From Alisma plantago-aquatica (lineage: Eukaryota > Streptophyta > Magnoliopsida > Alismatales > Alismataceae): a DNA stretch of 64,000 bases. The first letter of the stretch is position 1, and every line of letters begins with the position of its first letter. The notes below the pieces were generated by a model. The model was not told where the DNA came from. It was given only the letters and a program-made list of their open reading frames with translations, and did not search any database. This document shows positions 32,561-45,651 of the stretch, one piece after another. The stretch covers positions 1,537,603,072 through 1,537,667,071 of the forward strand of contig OY856409.1 of NCBI GenBank assembly GCA_963693085.1, written 5' to 3'. Position numbers and translations under genes: made by a program.

Positions 32561-33720
32561 AAGAATAAGCAAGGTAAGGATACATCCACTTTAGGTATAT
32601 GCGTTCTTGAGATAAATATGCCTACTTCATCATATTAGGTATTGTATACATGATGAGTATCTTACATATGTTATTATGTATAGGACCTGAGAAGTAAGCA
32701 AGATGAGGTGAAACTACACAGAGTAAGATTTGCTTCCACTATAGTTAGAACATGTCATTTATCCCAACCAAACAGGCTTACCATTAAACATCATCTTTGT
32801 AGCTTGTTTGTGCAAGATTGGATTCAAATTTCATTTCATGAAAGGTTTATGTTTTATTTTAAAGATAAAATATTTTATCTCATAGTCTATACTCAATAGT
32901 TCTAGAGACAAAGTACATATAATGTAAATACAAAAAGACTTGATGACTTAAAAAAGCATAAATATAGCATTGCCAAATAAGGCACATAAATGAGAAACAC
33001 ATATTCATATTCCATAAAGTTGGTCATCTAGACTCTTTTGGTTTTGAACCAATAGAGACATGTGAGTCTTATTTATTGGGTAAAAGACTAGAGCACCTTT
33101 CACTGGAATCAGTGGGAGAGGGAGTGTTTTATTAGGTTTCATAAATAGTGATGTATGTGAACCTTTTAGAACAAATGTTAAAGGTGGTTACTGGTATTAA
33201 AGCACCTTAAGAAGATTGATGTAGAGAATACTTAAACCTAGAGTTTGAGGTATGTGTGTCAATGGTATTTTATCACAATAGAGACCACCTGAAACATAAT
33301 GGTGTATCAGAAAGATAGAATTGTATCTTGTTGGACATGGTGTGATGATCGAAGATTCTAGCTAATCCTCCAACTTTCTTTTTGGAGGTATGCTCAAGAA
33401 ATTGGAGAGTTTACACTAGACTATGTACCATGTAAATTGGTCCAAAAGACACCATATAAGATACGACATTGGATGTGTCCCAATATGTCTTTTTGAATAT
33501 TTGGGGATCTGAACCTTATATGAGAAATTAGTTTCTTGAAAATCTTGGTCCCAAATCAGATAAGTGTTATTTTGTTGGATTCAGGAGGATATTACTTTCA
33601 TCCAAAAACAAAGTATTTATTTTTAGGACTATTATATTCCTTGAGAAGGAATTTGATTCCAAAGGAAACAATGAGAGGAAAGTAGAACTCAAAAAGGTTT
33701 AAGACCAACAAAAAAATATT
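32561..33720 (+). pseudogene. S protease and integrase remnants
   Basis: Protease context near 32625-32660 has lost the DTG (it reads LYT followed by stops). The integrase zinc region GHLDSFGFEPIETCES lies at about 33020-33080. GVSERRN-like text is near 33300, and the PYEIW to GSEPYMRN segment near 33440-33530. A large internal deletion removes most of the integrase core between about 33180 and 33270. Confidence 0.75.
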
Positions 33721-34335
33721 GAACCTGTAGAGTTAGATAAGGAAAAAGTGAGTCACAAAACATTGTGAAGATTCAAGTTCTTCATATGACACAAGAACAT
33801 CATAGATCTAGTAGGACACACCCTGAGTTTCAGATATTTGGATATCTTGTGACTGAAGAAGGTGATGAGTTGGTCATACATTATGAGCCAACAACCTACC
33901 TAGAAGCTATAGAGGGACCAAAATCTGAGAAATGTCTTGAGGACATGACATCTAAGATGGATTCCTTATAACTAATAAGGTATGGACCTTGGTGGAACCT
34001 CCTGAAGGGGAAAAACCTATAGGGTGCAAGTGGGTCTTGTCGAAAAGGATGAACATGGATAGTAATGTACAAAGCTATAAAGGTAGATTGTTTGCAAAGG
34101 GTTTCAAACAAGATTAATGTGTTGAACATAACAAAGCTTTTTCACTAGTTGTTAAATCCATCATGATCATGCTTGCCATTGCATGTTGACAACCATCTCG
34201 AAGCTGGAATATTTGATTTGAAAAGGTTGTCAAAGAGTTTGACTTTAGTCAAGAAGATGAAATATGTTTTTACAAGAAGGTTAGTGGGAGCATATTTGTA
34301 TTCCACATATAGATGGGTAATGACATATTTACCCT
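33721..34335 (+). pseudogene. S reverse transcriptase with both catalytic segments deleted
   Basis: EHHRSSRTHPEFQIFGYLVTEEGDE to MTSKMDSL aligns with the C1 RT lead-in, then GCKWVLSKRMNMD. Two deletions relative to C1 matter. Near 34187 the stretch carrying QMDVKTxFLNG is gone; near 34305 the YVDDILL box is gone while the flanking VFHI and MGNDI remain. Confidence 0.85.
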
Positions 34336-35255
34336 ACAAATGGTAAAGAACAAGATGGGAAGTACATTATCTATGAAGGTTTTAGGCAAATCATACAATA
34401 TATTAGGAATTAAGATTTAAAGAGGTAGATCTAGAAGTATCCTTGACCTAAGTAAGAGTACATACATTGGGAAAATGTTGAAGAGGTTCAACATGTAGGA
34501 TTGTAAAAGAGAAAATTGTCCAATTCAATGGAATTGGTCTCTTAAGAGCTGAGCGTCCAGATTCTTTTGAATAACGGGAATACATGAGTAAGATTCCATC
34601 AGCAACCACAATTGGATCTATCATGTTTGCAATGTTATGCACTTATCCCATTATATTGTATTTTTTGGACATGATGAGCATATATCAGTCAGATCCCAGT
34701 GAAAGTCATTGGACTATCATAAAGATCATCTATAAGTACTTGAGAAGAGCTAAGGATCAATTCCTTGTTTAGGGTGATAAGGAAGAGTTGTGTGTAAGGG
34801 GTTACGCTGATGCAAGCTTCTAAACTGGCAAAGATGATTAATGATCACAATCTAAATTTCTATTTTTCCTTAAAATAGAATTGTAAGCTAGAAAACTTCT
34901 TAACAAGAGATAATTGTTGATTCTGCATAGAAGTTGAGTACCTAGTTGTTTTGAGCATAGAAGAGGATACCGTATGGATCAAGAAGTTCATTGGATGAAC
35001 TTGGGATGGGTTCAACTATTTATAATGTAAAAAAATATTGTGAGAACAATGAAGATATTAGATAGGATAAAGTACCAAGAGTACATAATACGTCATTTCC
35101 ATCTCATACAAGAGACCGTACAACAATAAGATTGGAAGATTTCCAGAATACCAACTGAAAGCAACGTTGTTGACTCGTTGACAAATGCACTTGCACCACA
35201 GAAAGATGATGGTCATTTTAGATCACTTGGATTTTATTTGGGGTTGATTGTCTCT
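34336..35255 (+). pseudogene. S RNase H
   Basis: SKSTYIGKMLKRFNM, YLRRAKDQFLV, GYADASF, KYCENNEDI and the terminal DHLDF-like segment align with C1 2902-3790 through numerous frameshifts and stops. It ends near the polypurine remnant AAGTGCAAGTTAGAG (35256-35270). Confidence 0.8.
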
Positions 35256-35272
35256 AAGTGCAAGTTAGAGTC

Positions 35273-37168
35273 TATTGGCATGTATGCCAATAGATCTAAT
35301 CGTGATGATTGTATTTCAACATCTTGTACTTGATTTGATAATAATAGAGGGAATTCCGTTCATTATGTTTGTCTCAGTCATAAAATGATGACACGAGCAT
35401 GATACTCGATGTTACTCAATGAAATTGTCTTTAGGTTGAGGACTTGAATGATGAGATCATATGTGCAATAAGAGTACATACAATCTTCATATTTCCCAAG
35501 TCATATATTATTATGGGAGCAAAATAGATATAAATAATGCATAAGACTAGATTCTGTGTTGATTGATGACATAGTCTCATTAGTCATGATATTGGATACT
35601 AAGTCAAACACATAGGTACTTGTTAAAGAAAAGTGTATTGGACAGACACACTTTGAGAGTTAGAAGTCAGTGAATGGAAGTCAAAAGCAGCTGTCAAAGT
35701 GATGGTGTTGATTGTGGTACTCAAACCTAAAGTCACTACACTCATCACATGTCGTTTGATGAACATTGACACCATCCAATGTGACATTGAATAAGGGGTT
35801 GTCATAAAGGTGATTCTTAGGTATGTTGTGACACATGAGGATTAAGTGTGAGTGATGTAGTTGGGATTTGTCCCTCCTATTGGACTTGATATCCTAGTCA
35901 CTTGATAAGAAAGACTTAGAAATATATGGCTATACTCATGTGACTCAATATGTGATATGTGATCTCACATGCATCTCATACAGTCTTCTCTAATTCAGAG
36001 AACATAGATTGAATGTTAAGAGGATGAATTTCATGCCTTATGTTCAATCTAGATATTTGAGATAAAGGAATATACGATCATCATAACATTGATCATAGAC
36101 GTAGGTTGAAGTTTTTCTCCAACTTTCCCATTACTTGGGTAGCAATGATGTATTGCTAGTACTGCTCATTGATTGTGATATCATAAGCTAGTTATTGCCA
36201 ATGTAATTTGGGTCATATAGGGTCACACACATAGGATGCACTTGGAATAGGAGTTTAGTCATGGAGATTTGACTTGGTTAGTAGAAGTGTTTAGGCAATC
36301 AACTTAAACAACATTGGTTGTGAGTTGACAGACGTAAGTGTACATTGGACTGACTAGATTGCTTTTATCACTGGTTGATCGAACTAGCCAATCAACTAAT
36401 TGAAGTGTCCAATCAACCAATTGAACCATGTTCCTAGTGGATGGTCAAAATACTCAATTGACTGGTTGAAGTGTATAACCTATCAACTGGATGCAAAATG
36501 ATCAATTTGACTGGGTCAATTGGTTAATGATATGCATTCACGAATCATCACATTAAAACCAATTTTATTGTGTGCCAGACCACAAAAAAATCAACATACT
36601 AGATGAACTAATCGACTGACTGGCAGGGCACCATAATATCTGCCCTTTTGTGTCCCTTGGGTTTTGAAAATCCTAGCCCATCCACTCCTATATAAGGGGG
36701 GGGGGGGTGGACAAGGTTCACCATACAAAACAGAGACTTCTCTTCTCACATATGTGGCAATGTGTGAGAGAGCCTAAGTAGTCTTCCCAAGAAAGGGAGA
36801 GAAAGCAAGGGGAAAAGGAAGTCGATGCTAGCACATTGACAAATGGAAGGATAACTCCTTCCCATCAGCTAGGGAAGTGTGACATAGAGTTCCTAGTGGT
36901 CTTCGTAGACTACATAGAGGCGTGGAAACTATTGTTGTCATTCTACAAGGGTGTTGTCAACCGTCATCCATGGTTGTAACACTAGGATGACACCTTTGTC
37001 TACCGTCTGTGTGCTAGTTGTGAAGAAAGCACATCACCATATAAGGATTGTCATGAAACTTGCTCCAGTACAAGGTATATCTTGCACCATCTTTCCACAT
37101 GCATTGTTATTCATATGATTTGTTGGTAAGAGAATATGGATAGAAATTGTTTGTTTCTGTTCTCATCA
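35273..37168 (+). repeat. S 3' LTR
   Basis: Starts TATTGGCATGTATGCC (decayed TGTTGG) and ends TTCTCATCA before the CATAA duplication. The TATA box TATATAAG, followed by a G12 run at 36706-36717, matches the position of TATATAAGGACGGGG in the 5' LTR. It is heavily diverged from the 5' LTR, so S is much older than C1. Confidence 0.85.
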
Positions 37169-37173
37169 CATAA

Positions 37174-40031
37174 CCCTAAACCTGATAGAGCATGGCACGT
37201 AACCAAACTCCAAAATATATAAAAGTGGGAACAAAACCCGTGTATGGGGATGTAACCTCCATCCCAAAAACAAAAGAGTACATAACCCAAAAACCAAAGC
37301 ATATTATAATACCCTAGTACTACTAAATCAACAAGCATGCAATATAGTGGCAAGTAATTTTTAGTCATTGTATTAAATAACATTGACCAACTAAAAGTGG
37401 AACATTAGACCATAATTATCCATCATTATCATATTAGGATTCAGTACACGAATAGCACAAAATAGATCAAATCCATTTTCAAATAGAGATAGCATGAACA
37501 AGACTACAAATCTTAGATGCCAAAGTGCAATATCAATTGAGCACTATTAATATACAATTGATTTCAATATTCCTGTCTCAAAAGAATTAAAATAAATATC
37601 AAAGGAGAGATTTCACTTATATTCTTCAAATTAGGTCAAAGTAGAGATAAAGTAAAATATTTTCTCAATATAGACTCAATGGGATGCAACTAAATTTGAT
37701 GATGCTTGCAATAGATTAGGGTCCAAACCCTAGGTTCGTATTATGCACTTTCACTTAATAGCACATTAGGTATATAATTCATTAATTAAGGTGTATATTA
37801 TAAAGCCTAATGTTTTGACTTCTTATTTATTAGATTTTGGTTATGAAACTATATCATTGGGTGGGATTTATTTTTTATTCTAAAGGATATTTTTACACAA
37901 TTTTATAACTAGAGCATTAGTTATGAATTTCATAAGATTAAATAATTTATTGAAATTCTAAAGAAATAAATAAAATCAAAGGATTGTAATGCCCTCGAAT
38001 CACACATCAAATGTTGAGCGTGAGAGGGCATTGTAGGTCATTTATCCAAAATAAATATAGGACATGGTGAAAATACAAAGATATGAAAAAGGACAAAATT
38101 GCCCACATATCTTGTGATAGGAAATTAATCAAAACCTAGAAAAAATTGTAAAAGATAGAGCCATCACCTTCTTCCCAGATCACTCACTTATGCGAGAAAT
38201 AAAACTTCAATGAAGAACTTTAATGAGATATCCAAAGTCCCATGGTGATGCAAACTAAAGATGAAAATTAGTCCTCTATCTCCACATTGTACTTCCAATC
38301 TTAACATGCCCAAAAGAAGGTCATGAGGTCTTCCAGAGTGGTGGTACCCAACCACCACCACTACTATTATAAAGGTGTGGCACTCCTGACTCAAATAAGG
38401 AGCCAAAATCTAAGCAAATGTCTCAGAGAAAATTAGGGGTTCATTACAAAGACATTGCCCAGAACGATAGAAGAAAAAAAATTGAAACATAGAAATCCAA
38501 ATATATAGTGGAAACCAAGACAATCTGACAAGAACAAAGGAAACAAGAACAAATTGCAAGAAGGGGAAACATCAATGCATACCATGATTTTTCTGAATGA
38601 ATGCCTTGAAGTCTCCCTATAGTCTGTATGAAAGAAATTGGGTGAATGTGACACCCTTGAAGATCCTATCCTCACAACCAAAGCCAAGTAAGGAACACCA
38701 GATGACCAGAGATGTGTAGATGAAAATTGACCAAATATCGATTAATGAAATTTGGAGATTGATTCATGGGGATGCTATGGAGCTTGTTGGGGGTTTATAT
38801 AAAGATCTAATGTCACATACTAGCCAAGAGTCCCAATAGAGGTGGGATACAGGTGACCCAAGGAATGCTCTCGTCAACTAGAGTATAAACACACCCAAAT
38901 ATCGATAACGTATGTATATGTGGCTTCAGCTTGGTGCTAGGACCGAGGGAGGTAGAATAATGGGGAAAGAACCGAGGGAGAAATAAACAAAGAACACACA
39001 GACTGTGGATTCATGTTGAGAGAGGGGAGCGGGAAAGGAGGATGATGGATTAATGCGGTTTAGATCACAATCCTACTCAAATTAGGAGTGTGGCAACCAT
39101 TGAGTTAAAACTTAATGACTGCCAATAAATGTAATGTATGATCATAAGTTGAGATTTAAATCAACAACAACATTTGAGTTCATATTAGGATTATATAATT
39201 CAAAATTATCTTCTCCCATCAAATTGAGGCATCATACATTATCCTATTAAGTGGATAATATGCACCTCGACTAATTAGGACCTAAAGAATCAAATGTTGG
39301 ACATAGATATAGGTTTTTAGATTATCGAGTATGAGTTTTAGTATGATTAGGGTTTAAGTCAATTGTCTCATTATTTATTATTATATTAACATTATCTTCA
39401 AGGTTTTGAATATAGAGTCCTATTATTAGTGTCTTACTACAAATAGAGTTACATGATATTATTTTACATGATTTAAATTATTTTAAACAATTACTCAATA
39501 AGTCCATTATTGTCAATATTAATATATATCATTGCATGGTAATAATTTAGTTTTACATGAAATGACTAATTCTTATCCCATTGCACATATTGAGCACATT
39601 AGATACTATCCCAACCAATTATGCATGCTTATACACATCCAATCCTTGTTAATCATATTTAGGTACTTATATGTGTATTAGTGAACAATGTGACATATAT
39701 TTTATATACTCATTCACATATTAAGTCATGGTTATGTTATTGGGTAGATATGAGTGTATCATGTTATGTGTTGTGATTACATAACCTAAAGTCACTCAAT
39801 GTATCAATAATATCATAAAAAACACATATATTAGGCTTTGTTATTAACTATGCATTAGGGTACAAGAATGTGAATTACTAATTGTTTTTACATTATATGT
39901 TTATTAGGGCACGAACAAGCATGTCAGGGTATAACTCTAACCTTGTTTGGTAAATTTAAAAGAGCAAGCCTACAAATCTCCTAGGAGTTAGGGTTGCTGG
40001 GGTTAGATTAGGTAGATTTCAGTATGTTGCA
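37174..40031 (-). repeat. T 3' LTR, right segment
   Basis: The first 600 bp match 42197-42545 with gaps (shared CCTAAACCTGAT, TAGATGCCAAAGT/TAAATGCCAAAGT and CACTTTCACTTAAT). It continues to the LTR start TGCAACATACTGAAATC at 40031 on the minus strand. It contains no supported gene. 37986 and 38647 look like starts of other gypsy LTRs (TGTAATGCCC, TGTGACACCC), so additional small insertions are possible. Confidence 0.6.
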
Positions 40032-40075
40032 AGGCTCCATCCCTTAAAAGGTTTTTGTCCTCAAAATCCACATTT
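40032..40075 (-). other. 3' tail and polypurine region of T
   Basis: The minus strand reads GATTTTGAGGACAAAAACC then TTTTAAGGGATGGAGCC just before the LTR start. GAGGACAAAAA followed by a purine tract is characteristic of the 3' ends of this chromovirus lineage. Confidence 0.65.
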
Positions 40076-40299
40076 CGATGGACTGCAAATTACTACAGCA
40101 CCCCTTAAAAGTTGTAACTTAACAAGTCATACAAGACTAAGGAATAGGATATCTAAATGATATCATTTGAAGGTAAAAATATAACTATATAGGAAAGCTA
40201 ACTAAGAGAATAAGGGTCACCTTTAACATGTTCTTCCTCTTGTACTTCATGCCTGTCTAAGGTAAAGACACATCCTACACACTTCTCAATAGGATTTCC

Positions 40300-41400
40300 T
40301 CCATTATTGTTGTGGCCACTATTTTTTGGAAGATCTTGATGTTTTTGTTAATGAGTTGTCGCACGTCCATCATGAAGCTTAGGGCATCCAGACTGGATAT
40401 GTCCAAACTTTCTAAAATGATGACATATAACCTGGAAGTCTGATTTCGAGCAGTTGGATTTCCTATAGAGGGACACTTCTACAAGGATTCTACTCATGAC
40501 ACTTGGCACACTTGTCCCTCTTTTATTCTTCACCCAAGAAATTCCTCTTCTTATTAAGATCTTGGGGTAACTAACTAGGGTAAGCCTCAATCTCCACAAA
40601 TTTGTCCACCAATTGCTAAAAAAACAATGAAAATTGAGGCACTAGAGCATGATCAATATTGTAGTTGTGTTGTTCAAGAAACATGTAACACTCATATCTT
40701 CAGCCAAACCCTTGGTGTGCCTTTCTAATAGGGTGATCATATGTGCGTACTCCACCACAGACATAGAGTGCTACTTTAGATTGTAAAACTCTACTTCCTT
40801 CTTCCATAGTAATGCATATGAGATGTACTTCCCACAGAAGATCACCAAGAATTGCATCAAAGAAATAGAGGAGGCGTCTCCAGTCCTTGCAATGATGTTC
40901 CACCAATGGAGAGTGGGTCCATCAAGTAAGCAAGTGGAAAACCTAACCTTCTAGTTCTCAGGACATTAAATACCGTGAAAAGTATGCTTAATGACAAGAA
41001 CCCAGTCGTCGACCTTATCACCACATTGAACTCACTCTAACCTTTGAAATGTGTGGGATGCATCTTCATGAACTTTACAAGATAGTACTGCTTGGGGTTC
41101 TCTAGAGTGGAAACTGGGGTAGCCTTCCCTGTTAGGGTTGTGGAAAGAAACTAGCCTAGGAAGGACAACTCTTTCTCAGGAGAGATGCATGAACTCAAGT
41201 TGGTCATAGCTAGCGTCAAGGTAGGTGTGTTTACTACATGTTGACCACCAGTTGTTACATGAGATTGAGATGTTGAATGGGTGAAAGGAGGACCCATCCT
41301 TAGCATCCTGCACCTTGGATTTTATGGTGTATCAAATATAGCTAGGTTATCAACGGATGACTTGTCTCCAGCCATTTATGTGATCCTGCACAAGTCAAGG
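40300..41400 (-). pseudogene. T gag
   Basis: Degraded gypsy gag. Landmarks on the minus strand: KYYLVKFMKMHPTHFKG (about 41090), a segment equivalent to gag YLMDPLSIGGTSL (about 40920), and MITLLERHTKGL-type text in the third frame (about 40720). The zinc knuckle ICHHFRKFGHIQSGCP (about 40420) has its second Cys replaced by Phe. Stops and frameshifts are throughout. Pol, normally following, is absent. Confidence 0.7.
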
Positions 41401-41483
41401 GGATAGGGTATAAGCAACCTATGGGAAAGATAAACAACCTAAAGGAGATAATATTAGAATAGTCATATCAACATGCTGTACTA

Positions 41484-41495
41484 GCTTTGACACCA
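41484..41495 (-). other. T primer-binding site
   Basis: The minus strand reads TGGTGTCAAAGC, a decayed tRNA-Met site, four bases inside the 5' LTR end. Confidence 0.7.
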
Positions 41496-41499
41496 TACT

Positions 41500-42550
41500 T
41501 ATAAGGAGTGTGATCCGAGAGGGGAGCCACTCACTTGATGTGAAACAATTGAAAACCATCCAATGCCAAATTTGAAAATATTTTTTGCAATGGATAGAAA
41601 TCTAAATTTCAAGTATGTATAATGTCATTCATCAAAAGTGTAGCATCAGAACATGAAAATCTAACTATTATAATAATTATGTCTAACATTATTCTTCCCC
41701 ATGTAGGGTGTACATAAAAAGAATTAGAGGAAAATACATTGTTGAGGGTAAGCCAACTACTTCAATCTACCTCTCAAGAAAGATTAGGTACTCTTAGATA
41801 AGTCATGGTCAACTTCACTCTACTCCTCTTTTGCTCTCTACCAAATGTTTTGGAAGCATACCTCAAAAGAGAAGACAAGGTGGATGTTGTCAGTATAAAG
41901 TTACCAGTATGTGCATATAAATAGTGATTGAGCAATTAATGGGAAAAAGAACATCAAATAAAAATAAGGCTTCCCAAACAAAGATGAAAGTATCATCCAA
42001 TTAGATATCAATAGAAACATACCAATAAGATGATAGTAAATAGATCTACTTGCCATAAAAATAAAGTATACCTCAAGACATACTAAGAGAAATTAGGGCA
42101 CATGACCCATCATCAGTAAGAATAATCAGCATGCATGTGAGATAATCATAATATTAGTGAAATATAATATAACAATGGTGGCTAGAGCACATAATCCTAA
42201 ACCTGATATGGTATGAAACATGACCAAACTAGAGATAGCATGAACAAGATTACAAGTCTTAAATGCCAAAGTACAATATCAACTAAGCAGTGCTAATATA
42301 CAATAATTTTCAATATCAGAGTCTCAAAAGCATTTAAATAAATGTCAAAGAAGATATTTTACATATATCCTTCAAATTAGGAAAAAAGAGAAAAAAAAAG
42401 TAGAATAATTACTCAATATAGACTCAAAGAGATGCAACATATCTCGATGATGCTTATAACAGATCAAGGTCCAAACCCTACGTCCAAATTATGCACTTTC
42501 ACTTAATAACACATTAGGTATATAATTCATTAATTAATATGTATGTTATA
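41500..42550 (-). repeat. T 5' LTR remnant and empty site for S
   Basis: About 1.05 kb homologous to the T 3' LTR. Around 42187-42205 it runs without interruption through the point where S sits in the other LTR. Homology stops near 42545, so the outer part of the LTR is lost. Confidence 0.8.
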
Positions 42551-43468
42551 AACATAAAAATTTCAAATATTGACCAACTCTTAGGCAAACAGGGATAAAT
42601 TTTTTTCTTGCTGCGCGTGGACATCGTAAAAAAACACCATGCACAACAGAGACATAGACACCAATCTACAAGCCCAAATTCTTGGACACAATTTTTCATG
42701 ATAGGTGCTGTGGAAATCCATTGACTGGCCCACTCGTGCTACTAACCAATTTCAAGTTCAGACGCGTTATACTGTAGTCGTCCTCACCTAACACCTCGCC
42801 AGGCAATCTCAGGGACTCGGTTACATACACATTAACCCACGGAGTATATAGTACTAAGGTGAAACGCTGTCTTTATTTTGTCTTATAGAATGCATGTCGT
42901 GTGGGTCTAAGACAAGCGGCATGGTTGCTGCTTATTGTCGATGGGGAAGAGCACCCAGAGTAGGATTTGGTTTAGATATACAACGCGGAATTAGCGGTAG
43001 AATAAAGCTGACAAATTAGCGGTAGTATAAAGCTGGCCCGGTGAATTATTTGGCCGTGGACTGATCACGTATAGTGGTCAGGCATCGGAATCGGATTTTT
43101 GTCTCTAATGCAGAGTATATCTCGTCTGACTTTGACCGTGACGTGCCAGTAAGTATGGTTTCGTCGTCGTAGTCTCTCTCTCTGGGCTGGCTGATGATTG
43201 TATAAAAGAACAAGCAGAAGCGACGGATGCTGTTTACAGATCACGGCCAGTAAAATATGGTCTGTCGGCGTCAGCTTGTACAACGTGAAGGGTTTCGTAG
43301 GGCTAGGAAGATGAAGGGTAAGAAAGACATAAAATGGGCTTGTGCAACAATCGAATAAATTGCAATTGCCACTAGGACTAAGGCGGCAATAGACAAACAT
43401 CAGCAATTACAGGCACTATCGAGTCTTACTAAAACAAAGATGAACGACCGTTTAGGGTTTTCTTTCAA
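42551..43468. other. GC-richer island of unknown origin
   Basis: About 0.9 kb with balanced composition, unlike its neighbours, between the truncated T LTR and the CACTA end. It holds a plus-strand TTGTATAAAAGAA (43196-43208) and a 25-bp tandem duplication. Open frames are short and unrecognised. It may be host intergenic DNA or a captured fragment. Confidence 0.5.
42990..43039. repeat. 25-bp tandem duplication
   Basis: ATTAGCGGTAGAATAAAGCT plus GACAA (42990-43014), followed at once by ATTAGCGGTAGTATAAAGCT plus GGCCC (43015-43039). Confidence 0.9.
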
Positions 43469-45651
43469 TACTACAGAATGGGATACACCCTCGGTTATTT
43501 TAGTCATTCGGCCAGTTTAAGACCGACGACCAAGTGGGCAACGTTCGGGCATTTCTTTGTCGGTTGTGTTAACCGTCGACCAAAAATTTTCACATCGGCA
43601 CTTTGTTAGAGAGAAGCCGACGATGTAACTTTCAGTAAGTGTTGCTCTGACAATTCCTCGTTGGTTGTTTACAACCAAGCAACCAGAAATAACTTGACGA
43701 CGGTTTTATCAATGATGAAACAGTAAATATTTAGGTATTTGTCAGTGGTTACTTGAAAGCACGGACGTGGAAATCAAAGGTAGTCATTTTCATCAGGTTT
43801 AGAACAGAAATGTCTAGGTATTTGCCAGCAGTTATCTCAAAATACCAACGTGGAGAAGTAATTTAGTTCAAATTTTCTGGACCCTATTCTTCTTCTGGAC
43901 TGAATTCTGAAGAACAACAGGCTCTTTGTAAGAATCGTGGTCAACAACAGGCCAGCACACCAGGAAGAAAAATATATAATATACAAAGTAGGCACAAAAA
44001 TGTCACATTTTATCATTTTTTTTCACTTCAAGTTTGCACAATACTCCATGAACTCACATCTCAAATTTAACCCTCAGCCACACTTCAATTTCATATACTA
44101 AATCGTCATTTCTCTTCATGCCATCAAATTTAAATTCACACACACATATACACTTAACATTTAATTCACACTCATAAAATACATATCAACATCAGCTGTT
44201 ATCTCAAATAAATTAAGTTCCATGTATTCACACTCAGAATTACATATAAAAAGTCTGACATCAAAGATCAAACTACCAAAAAATATCAATCAACCGTCAT
44301 ATTTTTCATTCAAGTGCATATTTTTGATGAAGTAGGTTGTCCACTGTTCATGTAGGTCATTCTCTTCTCCAATATATATGGCTCAATATTTGGAAAAGAC
44401 TGCAGAGAGAATGAGACTTCTAATTAGATTTATCAAAAATGAGAATATTTTCCTAATATAATATGATCCAAGACTAATAACTTACATTCAGTATAGACTT
44501 GCAATTTGTGTGATTGGCAATCACATGCATATACAACATCACGTATATACATATTCCCAACCATTGTCTTGTATAGGAACATGTAGATTTACAATTTTAC
44601 ATTAATATATAATTAAGTAGAGTTGATCATAATATATTATGCAATTGGAAAATGAGAAGACTGTACATCAACACTCCTCCAAGTTACTGATTTCCTTTTC
44701 TTATCTGGCTTCCCTCTGCCGGTACGAAATGCTTACATGCCTCTATAAGTCAAATTAACATATATGTTGCATTATTAAATTGTCATTTGAAAACATTAAC
44801 AAAATATATTGGGAACCAAAGAACTATACTTACATACAAATTGAAATTTCTATTAGGTGCCCCTCATTTATTTCCATTTTCTACGAGAAGGATCAATTAA
44901 AATACACACTCCAAGACTCAAAAATTATCACCATTAACTGCCAGATCCTATTTCTAAAATAGAAGGCAAATAAAATAAAAACTTGTATCCATTAGGTTAA
45001 GATATATAAACAACAAGCCAAAAACTTACCTAACGTTAAAGGGAGTTAAGATCACGTTCTTGGAAGCACCAAATTCTTACATCGTAGTAGTCACATATTC
45101 TTTGATGTCACTCAAATCTAAGTACATCGCTAATCAAAGATGGCAGTAGAAATCTCAAAATTTTTATTGCTCAATCACGAGCCATGAAATACAAATGACT
45201 AAAAGTATTATATATAAACCATATGTAAGAAATAATTATACAATATTTCACATATGAAAGGGTTTTCACAGTCACTGTATCCAAAATTCTATCACTGATG
45301 TATTCAACCAATCATATATAAATACCCCAGTGACATCTGTCAACACTATAACATTTTCATGTTATATACCTACAACGTCCTCCCCAAGGTGGATCACAAT
45401 GGTATCGGTTTGGTCTATAGTGTCTGACCATCTTGTCAATGTCTATCATTTAGGGCCTAAGAAGTCAAACAACTCTTGTGGAATAAAATGAGGGGGCGGA
45501 CGCTTCAAAACCTTAGGGGGGCTTCTTAGTTGTTGTAGGTTGTATGCATATATTCTAATATTAGCTTGTTGTGGAATATATTCTAACACCATTATGATTA
45601 TTTTATATAACTTTCAATATACATTGGTCATACCTAAAGAAATATAACGAG

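Larger units (their letters stand above)
24503..37168 (+). mobile_element. S: old Ty1/copia element, itself interrupted by N
   Basis: Plus-strand copia of 12.7 kb including N. The 5' LTR is 24503-26484 and the 3' LTR 35273-37168. The primer-binding site is decayed, TGGTGTCAGAGAC. Gag, integrase, RT and RNase H remnants are in copia order and homologous to C1. The target duplication is TGTAA (24498-24502) versus CATAA (37169-37173); the empty site GCACATAATCCTAAACCTG is preserved near 42187-42205. The internal coding is riddled with stops and deletions. Confidence 0.88.
23781..42550 (-). mobile_element. T: chromovirus-like Ty3/gypsy element, split and truncated
   Basis: The outer element of a three-level nest, on the minus strand. 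In element sense: 5' LTR remnant (42550-41500), primer-binding site (41495-41484), decayed gag (about 41400-40300), a 3' tail with polypurine context (40060-40032), and the 3' LTR (40031-37174 plus 24502-23781). The 3' LTR is interrupted by S. Pol is absent. The left terminus is TGCAAGGAG and the matching 5' LTR end is TATAAGGAG. The two LTRs are alignable over about 1 kb, which gives the pre-insertion site of S. The outer end of the 5' LTR is missing, so no target duplication can be checked. Confidence 0.75.

Noticed and set aside
36706..36717. G12 run after TATATAAG in the S 3' LTR as a regulatory element
   Set aside because: The other LTR has only GGACGGGG at the same place, so this is probably slippage.
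43065..43406. A 113-codon minus-strand frame in the GC-richer island
   Set aside because: No recognisable motif, no supporting promoter on that strand; a TATA-like site lies on the other strand.
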